Assembly: GCA_945870225.1 (NCBI GenBank)
Contig: CAMBRF010000020.1
Location: 1 to 55,564, forward strand
Source: PVC group bacterium
GTDB lineage: Bacteria; Verrucomicrobiota; Kiritimatiellia; CAIKKV01; CAITUY01
Length of the DNA: 55,564 bases
Direction: 5' to 3'
Positions within the stretch are counted from its first letter, which is position 1. Each line of letters starts with the position of its first letter. Of this stretch, positions 17,322 to 25,832 are shown piece after piece. Below the pieces are notes generated by a model. It saw only the letters and a list, made by a program, of their open reading frames with translations, was not told where the DNA came from and made no database searches. A program made the translations under genes and the position numbers.

Positions 17322-18713
17322 TCAGCGTCTCGCGGGCGGGGCGTGAATGCAATGGCCCAGCAGCGCGTGCGCGGCTTCCATCCAGGTCTCGGAGAGGGTG
17401 GGGTGACAATGAATCGTCCGCCCCAATTCCTCCGCCGTCAATTCCGCCCGAACGGCAGCCGTGGCTTCTGAAATCAATTCCGTCGCATGCAGGCCCACCG
17501 CATGGGCGCCCAGCAGTTGACCGGTTGATGCGTCGGCCACCCACTTCACAAAGCCGTTCGTCTCACCCGCCGCCATGGCTTTGCCCAGATGCGCGAAACC
17601 AAACTTGCCCGTCTTGACTGTCAGGCCCTTTTCCTTCGCCTGCTGTTCGGTCAGGCCCACGCTTCCGATCTCGGGCGAGGTAAAGATGCAGGCCGGAACC
17701 AGCTTGTCCATCTTCCGCTTTTTCGGGTTGACCGCGTTTTCGGCAGCCGTGACACCTTGCGAGGTGGCGGCGTGCGCCAGTTGTGCAATACCGGTAACAT
17801 CGCCGATCGCGAAGATCGAGGCCGCGGTGGTCCGCCCGAAGTCGTCCACCGGAATGAATCCGGCTTTGCTGACGGCGATTCCGACGTTCTCCAGCTTCAA
17901 TTCCGCCGTGACGGGGCGTCGTCCCACTGACACCAAAAGCATATCAGCCGTCAGCGTCTCATCACCGAACTGGCCCTTCACTTCCTTGGCGGTTGCCTCC
18001 ACCTTTTCAAGTGCCTTGCCGGTCAGAACCCGGATCCCCATGGCTTCCATGTGACGGCGCAATTCGTTGCGCACGTCGGCATCGACCATCATGAGGATAT
18101 CCGACAGAAGTTCGACAACAGTCACCTTGACGCCCAGCTGGGCCGCCATGCAGGCGAACTCGCAGCCAATCACGCCGCCGCCCAGAACCAGGAGGGAAGC
18201 GGGCAACTTGGTCAGCTCAAGAAACGCGCGGCTCTCCATGACCCGCTCGTTTTTCGGCAGGAAGCCGGGGACCGCCGAAGTGGACCCGGATGCGATAATC
18301 GTCGCCTTCGTCTCAAGCGCCGTCTGAGTCCCGTCCGCGGCCGTGACCGTCACATGCTGACGGTCGACGAAGGAGGCCGTTCCCTTGAAGACGGTTACCT
18401 TGTTGGCCTTGAGCAGTCCTTCCACGCCACCGCGCAGCTTGGATACGACATCGTTTTTGCGCCGGCTCATGGCGGCATAGTCGTAGCTCAGCTTCCCGGT
18501 CTCGATGCCGAAGCTCTGGGCGCGCTTGATATGCGCGAAGAGATCCGAGCAGGCGATCAGGGACTTGGTGGCAATGCAGCCCCAGTTCAGGCAGGTGCCC
18601 CCGGCATATTCCTTTTCGACAATGGCCACCGACGCGCCCAATTGCGCCGAGCGAATGGCGGCGGGATAGCCGCCCGGTCCGGCCCCGATTACGATTACGT
18701 CAAACTTTTCCAT
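17322..18713 (-). CDS. lpdA: Dihydrolipoamide dehydrogenase (E3)
   Basis: Flavoprotein of 463 residues that reoxidises dihydrolipoamide on E2 and reduces NAD+. The FAD motif is VIGAGPGGYPAAIRSAQLG near the N-terminus. The redox disulfide is GGTCLNWGCIATKS, with both cysteines present but Ala where most family members have Pro (CIPTK). The NAD-binding motif is VLGGGVIGCEFA. The C-terminal catalytic His-Glu pair appears as HCHPTLSE. The start overlaps the E2 gene end by 19 bases, and GAGGA precedes the ATG. It is the third enzyme gene of the complex operon. Confidence 0.95.
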   Translation of the reverse strand: MEKFDVIVIGAGPGGYPAAIRSAQLGASVAIVEKEYAGGTCLNWGCIATKSLIACSDLFAHIKRAQSFGIETGKLSYDYAAMSRRKNDVVSKLRGGVEGLLKANKVTVFKGTASFVDRQHVTVTAADGTQTALETKATIIASGSTSAVPGFLPKNERVMESRAFLELTKLPASLLVLGGGVIGCEFACMAAQLGVKVTVVELLSDILMMVDADVRNELRRHMEAMGIRVLTGKALEKVEATAKEVKGQFGDETLTADMLLVSVGRRPVTAELKLENVGIAVSKAGFIPVDDFGRTTAASIFAIGDVTGIAQLAHAATSQGVTAAENAVNPKKRKMDKLVPACIFTSPEIGSVGLTEQQAKEKGLTVKTGKFGFAHLGKAMAAGETNGFVKWVADASTGQLLGAHAVGLHATELISEATAAVRAELTAEELGRTIHCHPTLSETWMEAAHALLGHCIHAPPARR

Positions 18714-20050
18714 AATTCCACATCCTCGAGCTTGGTTTTGATTGTATTGGCGAAACGTGCGGCCACCGCTCCATCGATCAAGCGATGATCGGAGGAGAGG
18801 GTGATCTTCATGATCGACCGGACGACGATCTGACCCTTGCGGACAACCGGCTTCTCATTCGTGCTGGACACGGCGAGAATGGCGCCTTCCCCGGGGTTGA
18901 TGATGGCCGTGAAGTTCTCCACGTTCAGCATCCCCATGTTCGAAACGGTAAAGGTGCTGCCCGACATCTCGTCCGGCATCAGTTTCCCGTCCCGCGCGCG
19001 GGCCGCGAGATCGGCCGCCGTATCATGCAATTCCTTCAGGCTCAATTTTTCCGCATGCCTGATCACCGGCACGACCAGTCCGTCGGCAATGCTGGCGGCC
19101 ATTCCCAGATGCACCGAACTGTGCCACCACGCGGACTTGCCGTCGGTGGAACTGTTCACGCCGGGTGATTCCATCAATGCAAGCACGACGGCTTCAAGGA
19201 TGAAATCCGTGACCGAGTATTGCAGATTCTTCTGCTTGAGTTCCTTGCGGTACTCCAGCAGATCCGTCATGTCGACCTCGACCGTCACAAAGAAGTGGGG
19301 TGAGGTGACGACGCTCTGGGTCAGGCGCTGGGCGATGATCTGGCGCATCTTGCTCATGGCCTTCGGGCGCTCCTTCAGGGATCGCTCGACATCACCCACC
19401 ATGATGCGCCCGCCATCACCCGAAGCCGTGACGGACAGGACATCGATCTTCTCCTTGATGGCCAGCGCCTTGGCGGCGGGGCTGATCCGGAGGCTGGCGT
19501 AGTTGTGGGCGTCCAGATAGCCTTGAACATCCTTCTCCACAATACGCCCGTTTGGTCCGCTGCCCTTGATCCGGGTGGCGCTGATGGCACTGTGCTCCAC
19601 GAGCGCACGCGCGCGGGGGGAGATGAACATGCGGCTTGGCGCCGTTGCCGGGGCGGGAACCGGAGCCATCACAGGGGCCGGCACCGATATCGCCGGCGTC
19701 GCTGCAACGGTTACGGGTTTAGCCACGGGTGTGCTTGCGGCCGGGGCGGAGACCGCCGGGGCCGCGACGGGTGCCGGTACCGCCGCAGCGGTGACGGCGG
19801 GAAGGGGCTCTCCCGGCTGGCCGATAAAGGCCACCGTGGCCCCAACGTGTGCCGCCTGGCCTTGAGAGACCAACACCTTCAGGAGGGTTCCCTCGTAGAA
19901 ACTCTCCACTTCGAGGACGGCCTTTTCCGTCTCGATCTCGAACAGGATATCGCCCTTCTTGACTTTATCCCCGTCTTTACAGCGCCACTTGACGATGACG
20001 CATTCTTCGACCGACTGCCCCATCTTGGGCATCAGAACAGGTTGTGCCAT
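18695..20050 (-). CDS. Dihydrolipoamide acyltransferase (E2) with two subunit-binding domains
   Basis: Core of the 2-oxoacid dehydrogenase complex, 451 residues. The lipoyl domain (1-80) has the lipoylated lysine near K43 in ETEKAVLE. A flexible Ala/Pro/Val linker (about 85-140) follows. Two consecutive peripheral-subunit-binding domains are visible: ISPRARALVEHSAISATRI...GRIVEKDVQGYL and ISPAAKALAIKEKIDVLSV...GRIMVGDVERSL. Most bacterial E2s have one. The catalytic domain (about 220-451) ends with SSDHRLIDGAVAARF, which contains the catalytic His and Asp. Its ATG overlaps the E1 stop (TAATG), with AAGGAG upstream. Probably acetyltransferase. Confidence 0.92.
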   Translation of the reverse strand: MAQPVLMPKMGQSVEECVIVKWRCKDGDKVKKGDILFEIETEKAVLEVESFYEGTLLKVLVSQGQAAHVGATVAFIGQPGEPLPAVTAAAVPAPVAAPAVSAPAASTPVAKPVTVAATPAISVPAPVMAPVPAPATAPSRMFISPRARALVEHSAISATRIKGSGPNGRIVEKDVQGYLDAHNYASLRISPAAKALAIKEKIDVLSVTASGDGGRIMVGDVERSLKERPKAMSKMRQIIAQRLTQSVVTSPHFFVTVEVDMTDLLEYRKELKQKNLQYSVTDFILEAVVLALMESPGVNSSTDGKSAWWHSSVHLGMAASIADGLVVPVIRHAEKLSLKELHDTAADLAARARDGKLMPDEMSGSTFTVSNMGMLNVENFTAIINPGEGAILAVSSTNEKPVVRKGQIVVRSIMKITLSSDHRLIDGAVAARFANTIKTKLEDVELWKSLT

Positions 20051-22341
20051 TAGAGGATCTCCTTTGCAGCGTCCACAATGTCCTTCGCGGTCGGCAGGAA
20101 GACGGCTTCCAGCACATGCGACTGCGGCGCAATACCATCCTTGGCGCCCACGCGGCCAACAGGGGCATCGAGGTAATCAAAGGCCGCACTCATGATCCGG
20201 GAGGCGATTTCACCCGTGAAGCTGCCCGTATTGATGCACTGGCTGACCACGATGCATTTGCCCGTCTTGCGAACGGAGGTGAGGATGGTCTCCATGTCCA
20301 GCGGTACGAGGGAGCGGATATCCACGACTTCCGCGCTGACCTTCATCTCGTTCTTGAGGATGTCCGCCGCCTTGAGCACGTCATGCAGGGCGGGGCCCCA
20401 GGTTACGATGGTCAGATCCGAACCGGTCCGCTTTACATCCGCCACGCCCAGCGGAATCGTGTACTCGCCTTCCGGGACATCGCCTTTCATCGTGTAGAGG
20501 AGCTGTGACTCCACGAACACGATGGGGTTATTGTCGCGAATCGCCGTTTTCAGCATGCCCTTGGCATCGGCGGGAGTCGCCGGGTAGGCCACATAGAGAC
20601 CCGGAATATGGGCGAACATGCTTTCGAGCGTCTGCGAATGCTGGCCGCCGTAGCCCTTGCCGCCGCCGACCGAGGCGCGGATCACCAGCGAAATATGCGC
20701 CTTGGCGCCGGACATATAGTGCCACTTGGCCGCCTGGTTGCAGATGGCATCGCCCGCCATGAGCGCGAAGTCCATATACATCAACTCAACCACCGGACGC
20801 AGGCCCACCATCGAGACGCCCACGGCGGTCGAACAGATGGCGGCTTCCGAAATCGGTGAATTGAAAATGCGCTGGCGGCCGAAGGCTTCCAAAAGACCTT
20901 TCGTGACCTTGAAGGCGCCGCCGTAATCGGCCACGTCCTCGCCATACACCATCACGCGGTTGTCGCGGAGCATTTCCTCGACCAGGGCTTCCTTGATGGC
21001 GTCCTTGTAGGTCAGCTGGCCGTTCTGGCGCTTGATTTCAGGGAGGTCCTTGATCAGTTTGACCTTGGTGAATTCCTCGGGCACCACATCGACCTTGGTG
21101 TCCGTATACATATACTTGATCACGTCCTTCGGGTCCGGATCGGCTGACTTGGCGGCCCGGCCGGCGGCCGAGGCGTTGCGAGCCTGAACCTTGGCCAGAA
21201 GGTCTTCAACGCCTTTGCGGGAAAGAACCTTGGCGTCGATGATCTCCTGGGTGAAGGTGGTGATCGGGTCAATGGCCTTCCAGGCTTCCTCTTCGTCACG
21301 TGTCCGGTATTCATTACGCGGATCGCTGAGAGAGTGACCATAGTAGCGATAGCAATCCACCTCGATCAGGTAGGGACCTTTACCGGTCCGGCACCCCTCG
21401 GCGGCGCGGCGGACGGCATCACGCACGGCCAGGACATTCATGCCGTTCACCACTTCCGCGTGCATGTTGTTGTCGGTGAACCCGGCGGCGCGGCGCGCCA
21501 CGAGGCTTGAGCCCAGCACTTCATTATCGGCCCGTCCGGTCATTCCGTAGTGATTGTTCAGGATCAGGAAGATCACCGGCAGCCCGAACTTATCGGCCTT
21601 GGCCAGTTCGTTGGTGAATTGAGCCATGGACGCCCAGTTCAGCGATTCCAGCACCACGCCGTTGGCGTAGGCCCCGTCCCCGGCAAAGCAGCAGACGACG
21701 CCGTTATTCTTGAGATAGCGGCACGCCATGGCCGCGCCGGTGGCGATCGGGACGCCGCCGCCGACAATCGCGTTCGCGCCCAGATGGCCGACCGTGAAGT
21801 CGGCGATGTGCATGCCGCCGCCGCGCCCGCGACAATAGCCCTCTTCCTTGCCGAACAATTCCGCCGCCGTGCGGTAGATGTGGTCCTCCAGGGCGATCTC
21901 CAGGAGTTCTTCGCGATCAGTGGCCTTGCAGTCCGGCACGCGTCCGCGCAATTCCTTTTCGTTCATGGCCCGAATGGCCACGCAGCCCTTGGCAATGCTG
22001 TCGCCATGACCACGGTGGGTGGAGGTGATATAATCCGTGGCGCCGATGCCGACGCAGCCGCCGACGGACGCGGCTTCCTGGCCGATTGAAACGTGTGTGG
22101 GGCCGCGGTAATCGAATCCAGCGCAGGCCTCATAGGCCCCGGACCGGATCTTGACGATCATCTCTTCGAATTCGCGGACAATCAGCATGTCTTCAAGCGC
22201 GCTGATGGCCTCCTTCTTGGTGATCGTTTTCGCCTTCAGTTCGTCGGCCAGCGTTCCCTTGTATTGGTACTCAGGGATTGTGCCGAGCTTGACGATCTCG
22301 GGCTTGAAGTTGGGTCGCATGTTGCTCAGATAATTCGGCAT
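20050..22341 (-). CDS. Fused alpha-beta E1 of a 2-oxoacid (pyruvate-type) dehydrogenase
   Basis: Thiamine-diphosphate-dependent decarboxylase of 763 residues combining both E1 subunits. The alpha part (about 40-390) has HRGHGDSIAKG, the TPP motif GDGAYANGVV ending in NNHYGMTGR, and the regulatory loop YGHSLSDPRNEYRT. The beta part (about 440-763) starts at LTYKDAIKEALVEEM with GEDVADYGGAF and ASVGGGKGYGGQHSQ. It oxidises a 2-oxoacid and acylates lipoyl-E2. Pyruvate is the likeliest substrate; acetoin or branched-chain oxoacids are possible because heterotetrameric E1s are used for all three. A strong AGGATAGGA ribosome site precedes the ATG. Confidence 0.92.
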   Translation of the reverse strand: MPNYLSNMRPNFKPEIVKLGTIPEYQYKGTLADELKAKTITKKEAISALEDMLIVREFEEMIVKIRSGAYEACAGFDYRGPTHVSIGQEAASVGGCVGIGATDYITSTHRGHGDSIAKGCVAIRAMNEKELRGRVPDCKATDREELLEIALEDHIYRTAAELFGKEEGYCRGRGGGMHIADFTVGHLGANAIVGGGVPIATGAAMACRYLKNNGVVCCFAGDGAYANGVVLESLNWASMAQFTNELAKADKFGLPVIFLILNNHYGMTGRADNEVLGSSLVARRAAGFTDNNMHAEVVNGMNVLAVRDAVRRAAEGCRTGKGPYLIEVDCYRYYGHSLSDPRNEYRTRDEEEAWKAIDPITTFTQEIIDAKVLSRKGVEDLLAKVQARNASAAGRAAKSADPDPKDVIKYMYTDTKVDVVPEEFTKVKLIKDLPEIKRQNGQLTYKDAIKEALVEEMLRDNRVMVYGEDVADYGGAFKVTKGLLEAFGRQRIFNSPISEAAICSTAVGVSMVGLRPVVELMYMDFALMAGDAICNQAAKWHYMSGAKAHISLVIRASVGGGKGYGGQHSQTLESMFAHIPGLYVAYPATPADAKGMLKTAIRDNNPIVFVESQLLYTMKGDVPEGEYTIPLGVADVKRTGSDLTIVTWGPALHDVLKAADILKNEMKVSAEVVDIRSLVPLDMETILTSVRKTGKCIVVSQCINTGSFTGEIASRIMSAAFDYLDAPVGRVGAKDGIAPQSHVLEAVFLPTAKDIVDAAKEIL

Positions 22342-22370
22342 GTCATCCTATCCTTTCGTTACAGTTCCTA

Positions 22371-23180
22371 TCACACTATTACAGTTTTGATTCCTTGTTT
22401 CCGCAATTCCCGGGCGGCACCTTCCGCCAGTCCCTTGTCGGTAATCAGGGTTCCGACCTTGCCCAGCGCGCCGAACCGGGCGAAGGAGACTTTCCCAACC
22501 TTCGAACTGTCGGCGAGCAAAATGACTTCCTGCGCATGCTCCATGATCAGGCTCTTGGTATACGCCTCGCGCGGATCGGTTGTGGTCAACCCGGCCTCGG
22601 CGGTGATGCCGATGGTGCCCATGAAGGCGCGGTCCACATGAATGGAGTCGAGGGTAAACCGGGTCAGGGGCCCCACGAATGTTTGACTGAGCCGGCGGAG
22701 TTCTCCGCCAATGACAATCAAGGCGGGCCCGCCCCCCGCCAGTTCGGCGGCGACGCGCAGGGAATTGGTGACAACCGTGATGTCGGTCCGGTCATGGAGG
22801 AGGGCGGCCAAAGCCAGGATAGTGCTGCCACCATCCAGAAAAATGGAGTCCTTTGGACGTATCAGGCCCAGGGCCGCTTCGGCGATGTGGTGTTTCTCGG
22901 TGGCGGCAATCGAGGTCTTGTCGTCGAACAGCGGTTCATCAAGCCGGCTTTCCGGCGCAACAGCCCCGCCGTGTACACGCCGGAGTTCGCCGCGATGCTC
23001 CATGTGCAGCAGGTCGCGCCGTACGGTGGCTGCCGAAACACCGAGTTCACCGGTCAGTTCATCAACGCGAACAATGCGCCGCTCTTTCAGGATACGCCGC
23101 ATTTTTTCGATTCGGCTCACCGCAAGATCTTTAGCTTCAGCGCTGATCGTATCTGACGAGTCGTGATTCAAAGTGCTCAT
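22371..23180 (-). CDS. DeoR family transcriptional regulator
   Basis: Repressor of 269 residues. The N-terminal DeoR winged helix (about 23-75) contains VRVDELTGELGVSAATVRRDLLHMEHRGELRRVHGGA. The C-terminal sensor domain (about 90-250) has the sugar-phosphate-isomerase-like pattern IFLDGGSTILALAALL, VTNSLRVAAEL and ADSSKVGKVSFA, which binds phosphorylated sugars in known members. It lies 29 bases upstream of the E1 gene in the same direction, so it probably belongs to the dehydrogenase operon and may control it. The upstream intergenic region has a 15-bp palindrome. Confidence 0.92.
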   Translation of the reverse strand: MSTLNHDSSDTISAEAKDLAVSRIEKMRRILKERRIVRVDELTGELGVSAATVRRDLLHMEHRGELRRVHGGAVAPESRLDEPLFDDKTSIAATEKHHIAEAALGLIRPKDSIFLDGGSTILALAALLHDRTDITVVTNSLRVAAELAGGGPALIVIGGELRRLSQTFVGPLTRFTLDSIHVDRAFMGTIGITAEAGLTTTDPREAYTKSLIMEHAQEVILLADSSKVGKVSFARFGALGKVGTLITDKGLAEGAARELRKQGIKTVIV

Positions 23181-23238
23181 AATAAATCACAAACAATCAT
23201 CATGCTGCAAGAAAAATGTTGCGTTAGAGAGCTGATTC

Positions 23239-23253
23239 AAAAGAATGTCTTTT
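23239..23253. promoter_or_regulatory. Palindrome between divergent deoR and metallopeptidase genes
   Basis: AAAAGA-ATG-TCTTTT is a perfect 6-bp-arm palindrome in the 151-bp AT-rich gap between two divergent genes. It may be an operator for the adjacent DeoR-type repressor. I see no unambiguous -35/-10 pair for either gene here. Confidence 0.3.
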
Positions 23254-23331
23254 CAGGGTTGCTGTGCTATCATTGAGATCTTGATTCGAAGACAGAGTGA
23301 TAATTTTCTATTGTAAATGCAGTGATTAAGC

Positions 23332-24372
23332 ATGAGTGCGGCAAGGGCAAAATTACTTGTAACAAGTTGGAGTACAGTTCGTTATGAATTGTTAAACACC
23401 CCGATTTGTGACCTGGGTCTCAGCATTAAGGGATCGCCAGTTGAGCCCTTGATTCTTCAAGTTGAGCGTGAACTCGAGGATAAGGGGCTTGCTTTCAAGC
23501 CGGCCTTCTATTTGTCGGATAGCTGGGGTTGTCCCAATGAGGTGCCGGCAGTGGGTGTCCCTTTTTATTTGGCTGATCGAAGACTTTCCCGTGTCGAGGA
23601 GGAGCAGACTGGGGAGATTGAGGATGGTCGATCCACCCTCATGTATTTACGCCATGAGGTCGGGCACGCTCTTAATTATGCCTACAGGCTCTGGGAATTG
23701 CCGGGTTGGTCGGATGTGTTTGGACGTTTTTCGCGTCCTTACCGTGATGCCTTTCTCCCGGATCCGTCGAGTCGGGATTTCGTGCGGCATCTGGTTCACA
23801 GCCAGTATGGTCGTTATTATGCCCAGAAGCATCCGGATGAGGATTTTTCTGAAACCTTTGCGGTTTGGATGACGCCCAGGTCGGCCTGGCAACGCAAGTA
23901 TCGTTTCTGGCCGGCCATCAAGAAGCTTCAATTTGTTGCCCGCTTGATGAGGCAGATCAAGAATCGGCCGGTTCCCCAGATCAATGCCGAACCTCTGGTC
24001 AGTCCGGTCTCCGAAATGACCATTCTCCTGGCCGAACACTACGGGCAGAGAGCCGAGCGGTACAGGGCTGCGGCACAGGGGTATGTGGATGACAAGTTGT
24101 GCGGGGTGTTCCCCAAGGTGAGAGCAGCGGATCAGATTGCCGCCAACCTGCTGTTGCGGCGCTATCGCGCCAAGCTGTGTTCCACCATCAGCGAGTGGTC
24201 CGGGTTGGACAATGAAGAGGTCACGACGATCCTGGATAAGTTGGATGATCGGGCGACGGCGCTCAAACTGAAAATGCCGCGCCGGCAGGGGCCTGAAAAA
24301 ATGTTGGAACTGACTGCCCTGGCCACCTCATTGGCCAAGGATTTCGCCTACACGGGGCGTTTTACTGGATAG
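23332..24372 (+). CDS. Putative zinc metallopeptidase (HEVGH)
   Basis: Protein of 346 residues without signal peptide or membrane helix. The zinc site HEVGH is at about 108-112 (YLRHEVGHALNYAY), and a candidate third ligand is E174 in DEDFSETFAVWM. This matches the putative zinc-binding metallopeptidase family (PF15887-like) found scattered in several phyla, whose substrates are unknown. A convergent ATP-grasp ligase gene lies 146 bp away. Peptide ligase and peptidase genes together suggest handling of a small peptide or amide, but this is inference. No strong Shine-Dalgarno sequence precedes the ATG. Confidence 0.75.
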   Translation: MSAARAKLLVTSWSTVRYELLNTPICDLGLSIKGSPVEPLILQVERELEDKGLAFKPAFYLSDSWGCPNEVPAVGVPFYLADRRLSRVEEEQTGEIEDGRSTLMYLRHEVGHALNYAYRLWELPGWSDVFGRFSRPYRDAFLPDPSSRDFVRHLVHSQYGRYYAQKHPDEDFSETFAVWMTPRSAWQRKYRFWPAIKKLQFVARLMRQIKNRPVPQINAEPLVSPVSEMTILLAEHYGQRAERYRAAAQGYVDDKLCGVFPKVRAADQIAANLLLRRYRAKLCSTISEWSGLDNEEVTTILDKLDDRATALKLKMPRRQGPEKMLELTALATSLAKDFAYTGRFTG

Positions 24373-24424
24373 GGTGGACCGCGCTGTCCCTTTTTTCGAG
24401 CCGTTGGCGTGCTCGTTTCGGCAA

Positions 24425-24508
24425 GGTAGACGAGGCGTCTCGCCTCGTTGGACACGGGAGAACGTACCGGATGAGCCTAAAGAAACGAGGCGAGACGCCT
24501 CGTCTACC
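24425..24508. repeat. REPIN-like inverted repeat pair
   Basis: A 25-bp arm (24425-24449) beginning GGTAGACGAGGCGTCTCGCC is repeated as its exact reverse complement at 24484-24508, with a 34-bp spacer. Each arm also contains its own short hairpin, GAGGCG-TCT-CGCCTC. This is the architecture of REP doublets (REPINs) mobilised in trans by RAYT transposases. It occupies the gap between two convergent genes and could also terminate both. No RAYT gene is in the window. Confidence 0.75.
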
Positions 24509-24518
24509 CTGAACCAGA

Positions 24519-25637
24519 TTAAATCATCGCCATGGGGACGCCCACGTCGAACGAGGGACCTTCCATGGCAATCTTGACGATTTGCTGGAGCAGATGCGGA
24601 TAATCAATTCCCGCCTTCTTGGCTGAACGCGCCAGGGCAACATCTTCATCCAGCGACGGATTGCAGTTCACTTCCAGCACGCGCGGCTGCCCGGCCTCGT
24701 CGAGCCGGATATCGACGCGGCCATAGCCCCAGCCGCCCACGGCGCGGAACGCACGCAATGAAATCGAGCTGATGTTGCGGGCCAGATGCGGCTCAACCTG
24801 GGCGGGACAGATGACCGAGGTTTTCTGGTATTCGACGCTATTCTCCATCCACTTGGCGGCATACGACATGATGGGCGGAATTTCGGAGGGCAGACGGGAA
24901 TAGTCCACCTCGGCCAGCGGCAGCACGGTAAGTTTTCGTCCGCCGATAATGCCGACGTTGAACTCGCGACCGGGCAGGAACCGTTGCGTCAGCGCGGGTT
25001 GGTGATAGTGCTGGAGAATTTCCCGGACTTTTCCCCTGAGGGCCTTCTTGGTGTGTACCACCGAATCACGTGCCATCCCGATGCCGGCATGTTCGCGGCT
25101 GGGTTGCACAATCATCGGAAACAGCCAGGGGCAACGGTCCACATCCCCGATCCGTTCCAGCAGCTCGGTGTTGGGCGGCACCGGGATGCCGGCGCCATGC
25201 AGCAGGCTGGCCGACATATATTTGTAGCGGCTGAGGCCCAGCGCCAGGGCAGGTGAACCTGTCATCGGGAAGCCCATCATCTGGACCAGGGCCGCCACCC
25301 GCATTTCAAACAGGGCGCCATGAACCACATCGTCGTACTGATTGAACACCACATCAGGCCGCAGGTGGCGCAGGCGGCGTTGGAACGCGAGGAGGTTGTT
25401 GGCCAGGGGGACGATGGTTACCCGATATCCGACACGCCGTAAGACGCGACCCATTCTCCGGATCATCAGCCGTAGATCGTCGGTGGACCCGCTATCCTCA
25501 GGCACTTCCGGAGTGGTGGCGGCGCCCGCGTTGTACACCAAGGCAACATGGTAACGTTTTGTGAGCTTAGGCAATAAAATATCCCCGCTTTTCTGTAACG
25601 ACTTTACAGCATGACGGCATGCAATGCAAATGGACAA
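24519..25637 (-). CDS. ATP-grasp ligase, D-Ala-D-Ala ligase-like
   Basis: Carboxylate-amine ligase of up to 372 residues. The N-terminal domain (YHVALVYNAGA...) resembles the D-Ala-D-Ala ligase pre-grasp fold. GFPMTGSPALALGLSRYKYMSASLLHGAGIPVPP matches the ligase pattern before the ATP-binding lid, and GGWGYGRVDIRLDEAGQPRVLEVNCNPSLDED holds the metal-binding D-x-R...E-x-N residues. The frame opens at TTG 25637 with no ribosome site. TTG 25574, preceded by GGGGA, is a better supported start and gives 351 residues. Probably makes an atypical peptide bond rather than cell-wall D-Ala-D-Ala, since no mur genes are near. Confidence 0.8.
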   Translation of the reverse strand: MSICIACRHAVKSLQKSGDILLPKLTKRYHVALVYNAGAATTPEVPEDSGSTDDLRLMIRRMGRVLRRVGYRVTIVPLANNLLAFQRRLRHLRPDVVFNQYDDVVHGALFEMRVAALVQMMGFPMTGSPALALGLSRYKYMSASLLHGAGIPVPPNTELLERIGDVDRCPWLFPMIVQPSREHAGIGMARDSVVHTKKALRGKVREILQHYHQPALTQRFLPGREFNVGIIGGRKLTVLPLAEVDYSRLPSEIPPIMSYAAKWMENSVEYQKTSVICPAQVEPHLARNISSISLRAFRAVGGWGYGRVDIRLDEAGQPRVLEVNCNPSLDEDVALARSAKKAGIDYPHLLQQIVKIAMEGPSFDVGVPMAMI

Positions 25638-25832
25638 GTTTCAAAATGCGAAATACTTGATCAGAGGCAAGGCTCTCTCTGAGGGGCATGCCAGGCCGAT
25701 CATCGATCCATGTGCCCCTCAAACCCTTGCGCGAGGATGGGCAGCGCCGGCTTGCCAACGCCCCTGCACAAACCTATAATCACCGGCGAATCATCGCGCG
25801 CGCATTTTGCCGCGGAGTCAAGGAGTGTCTGC

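Noticed and set aside
15700..17322. The AbiE region as part of a larger mobile element
   Set aside because: No integrase, transposase, attachment repeat or further cargo gene is present around it, so only the two-gene system is supported.
18051..18788. A plus-strand frame of 245 residues antisense to lpdA and E2
   Set aside because: Entirely opposite well-supported enzymes, with no initiation signal.
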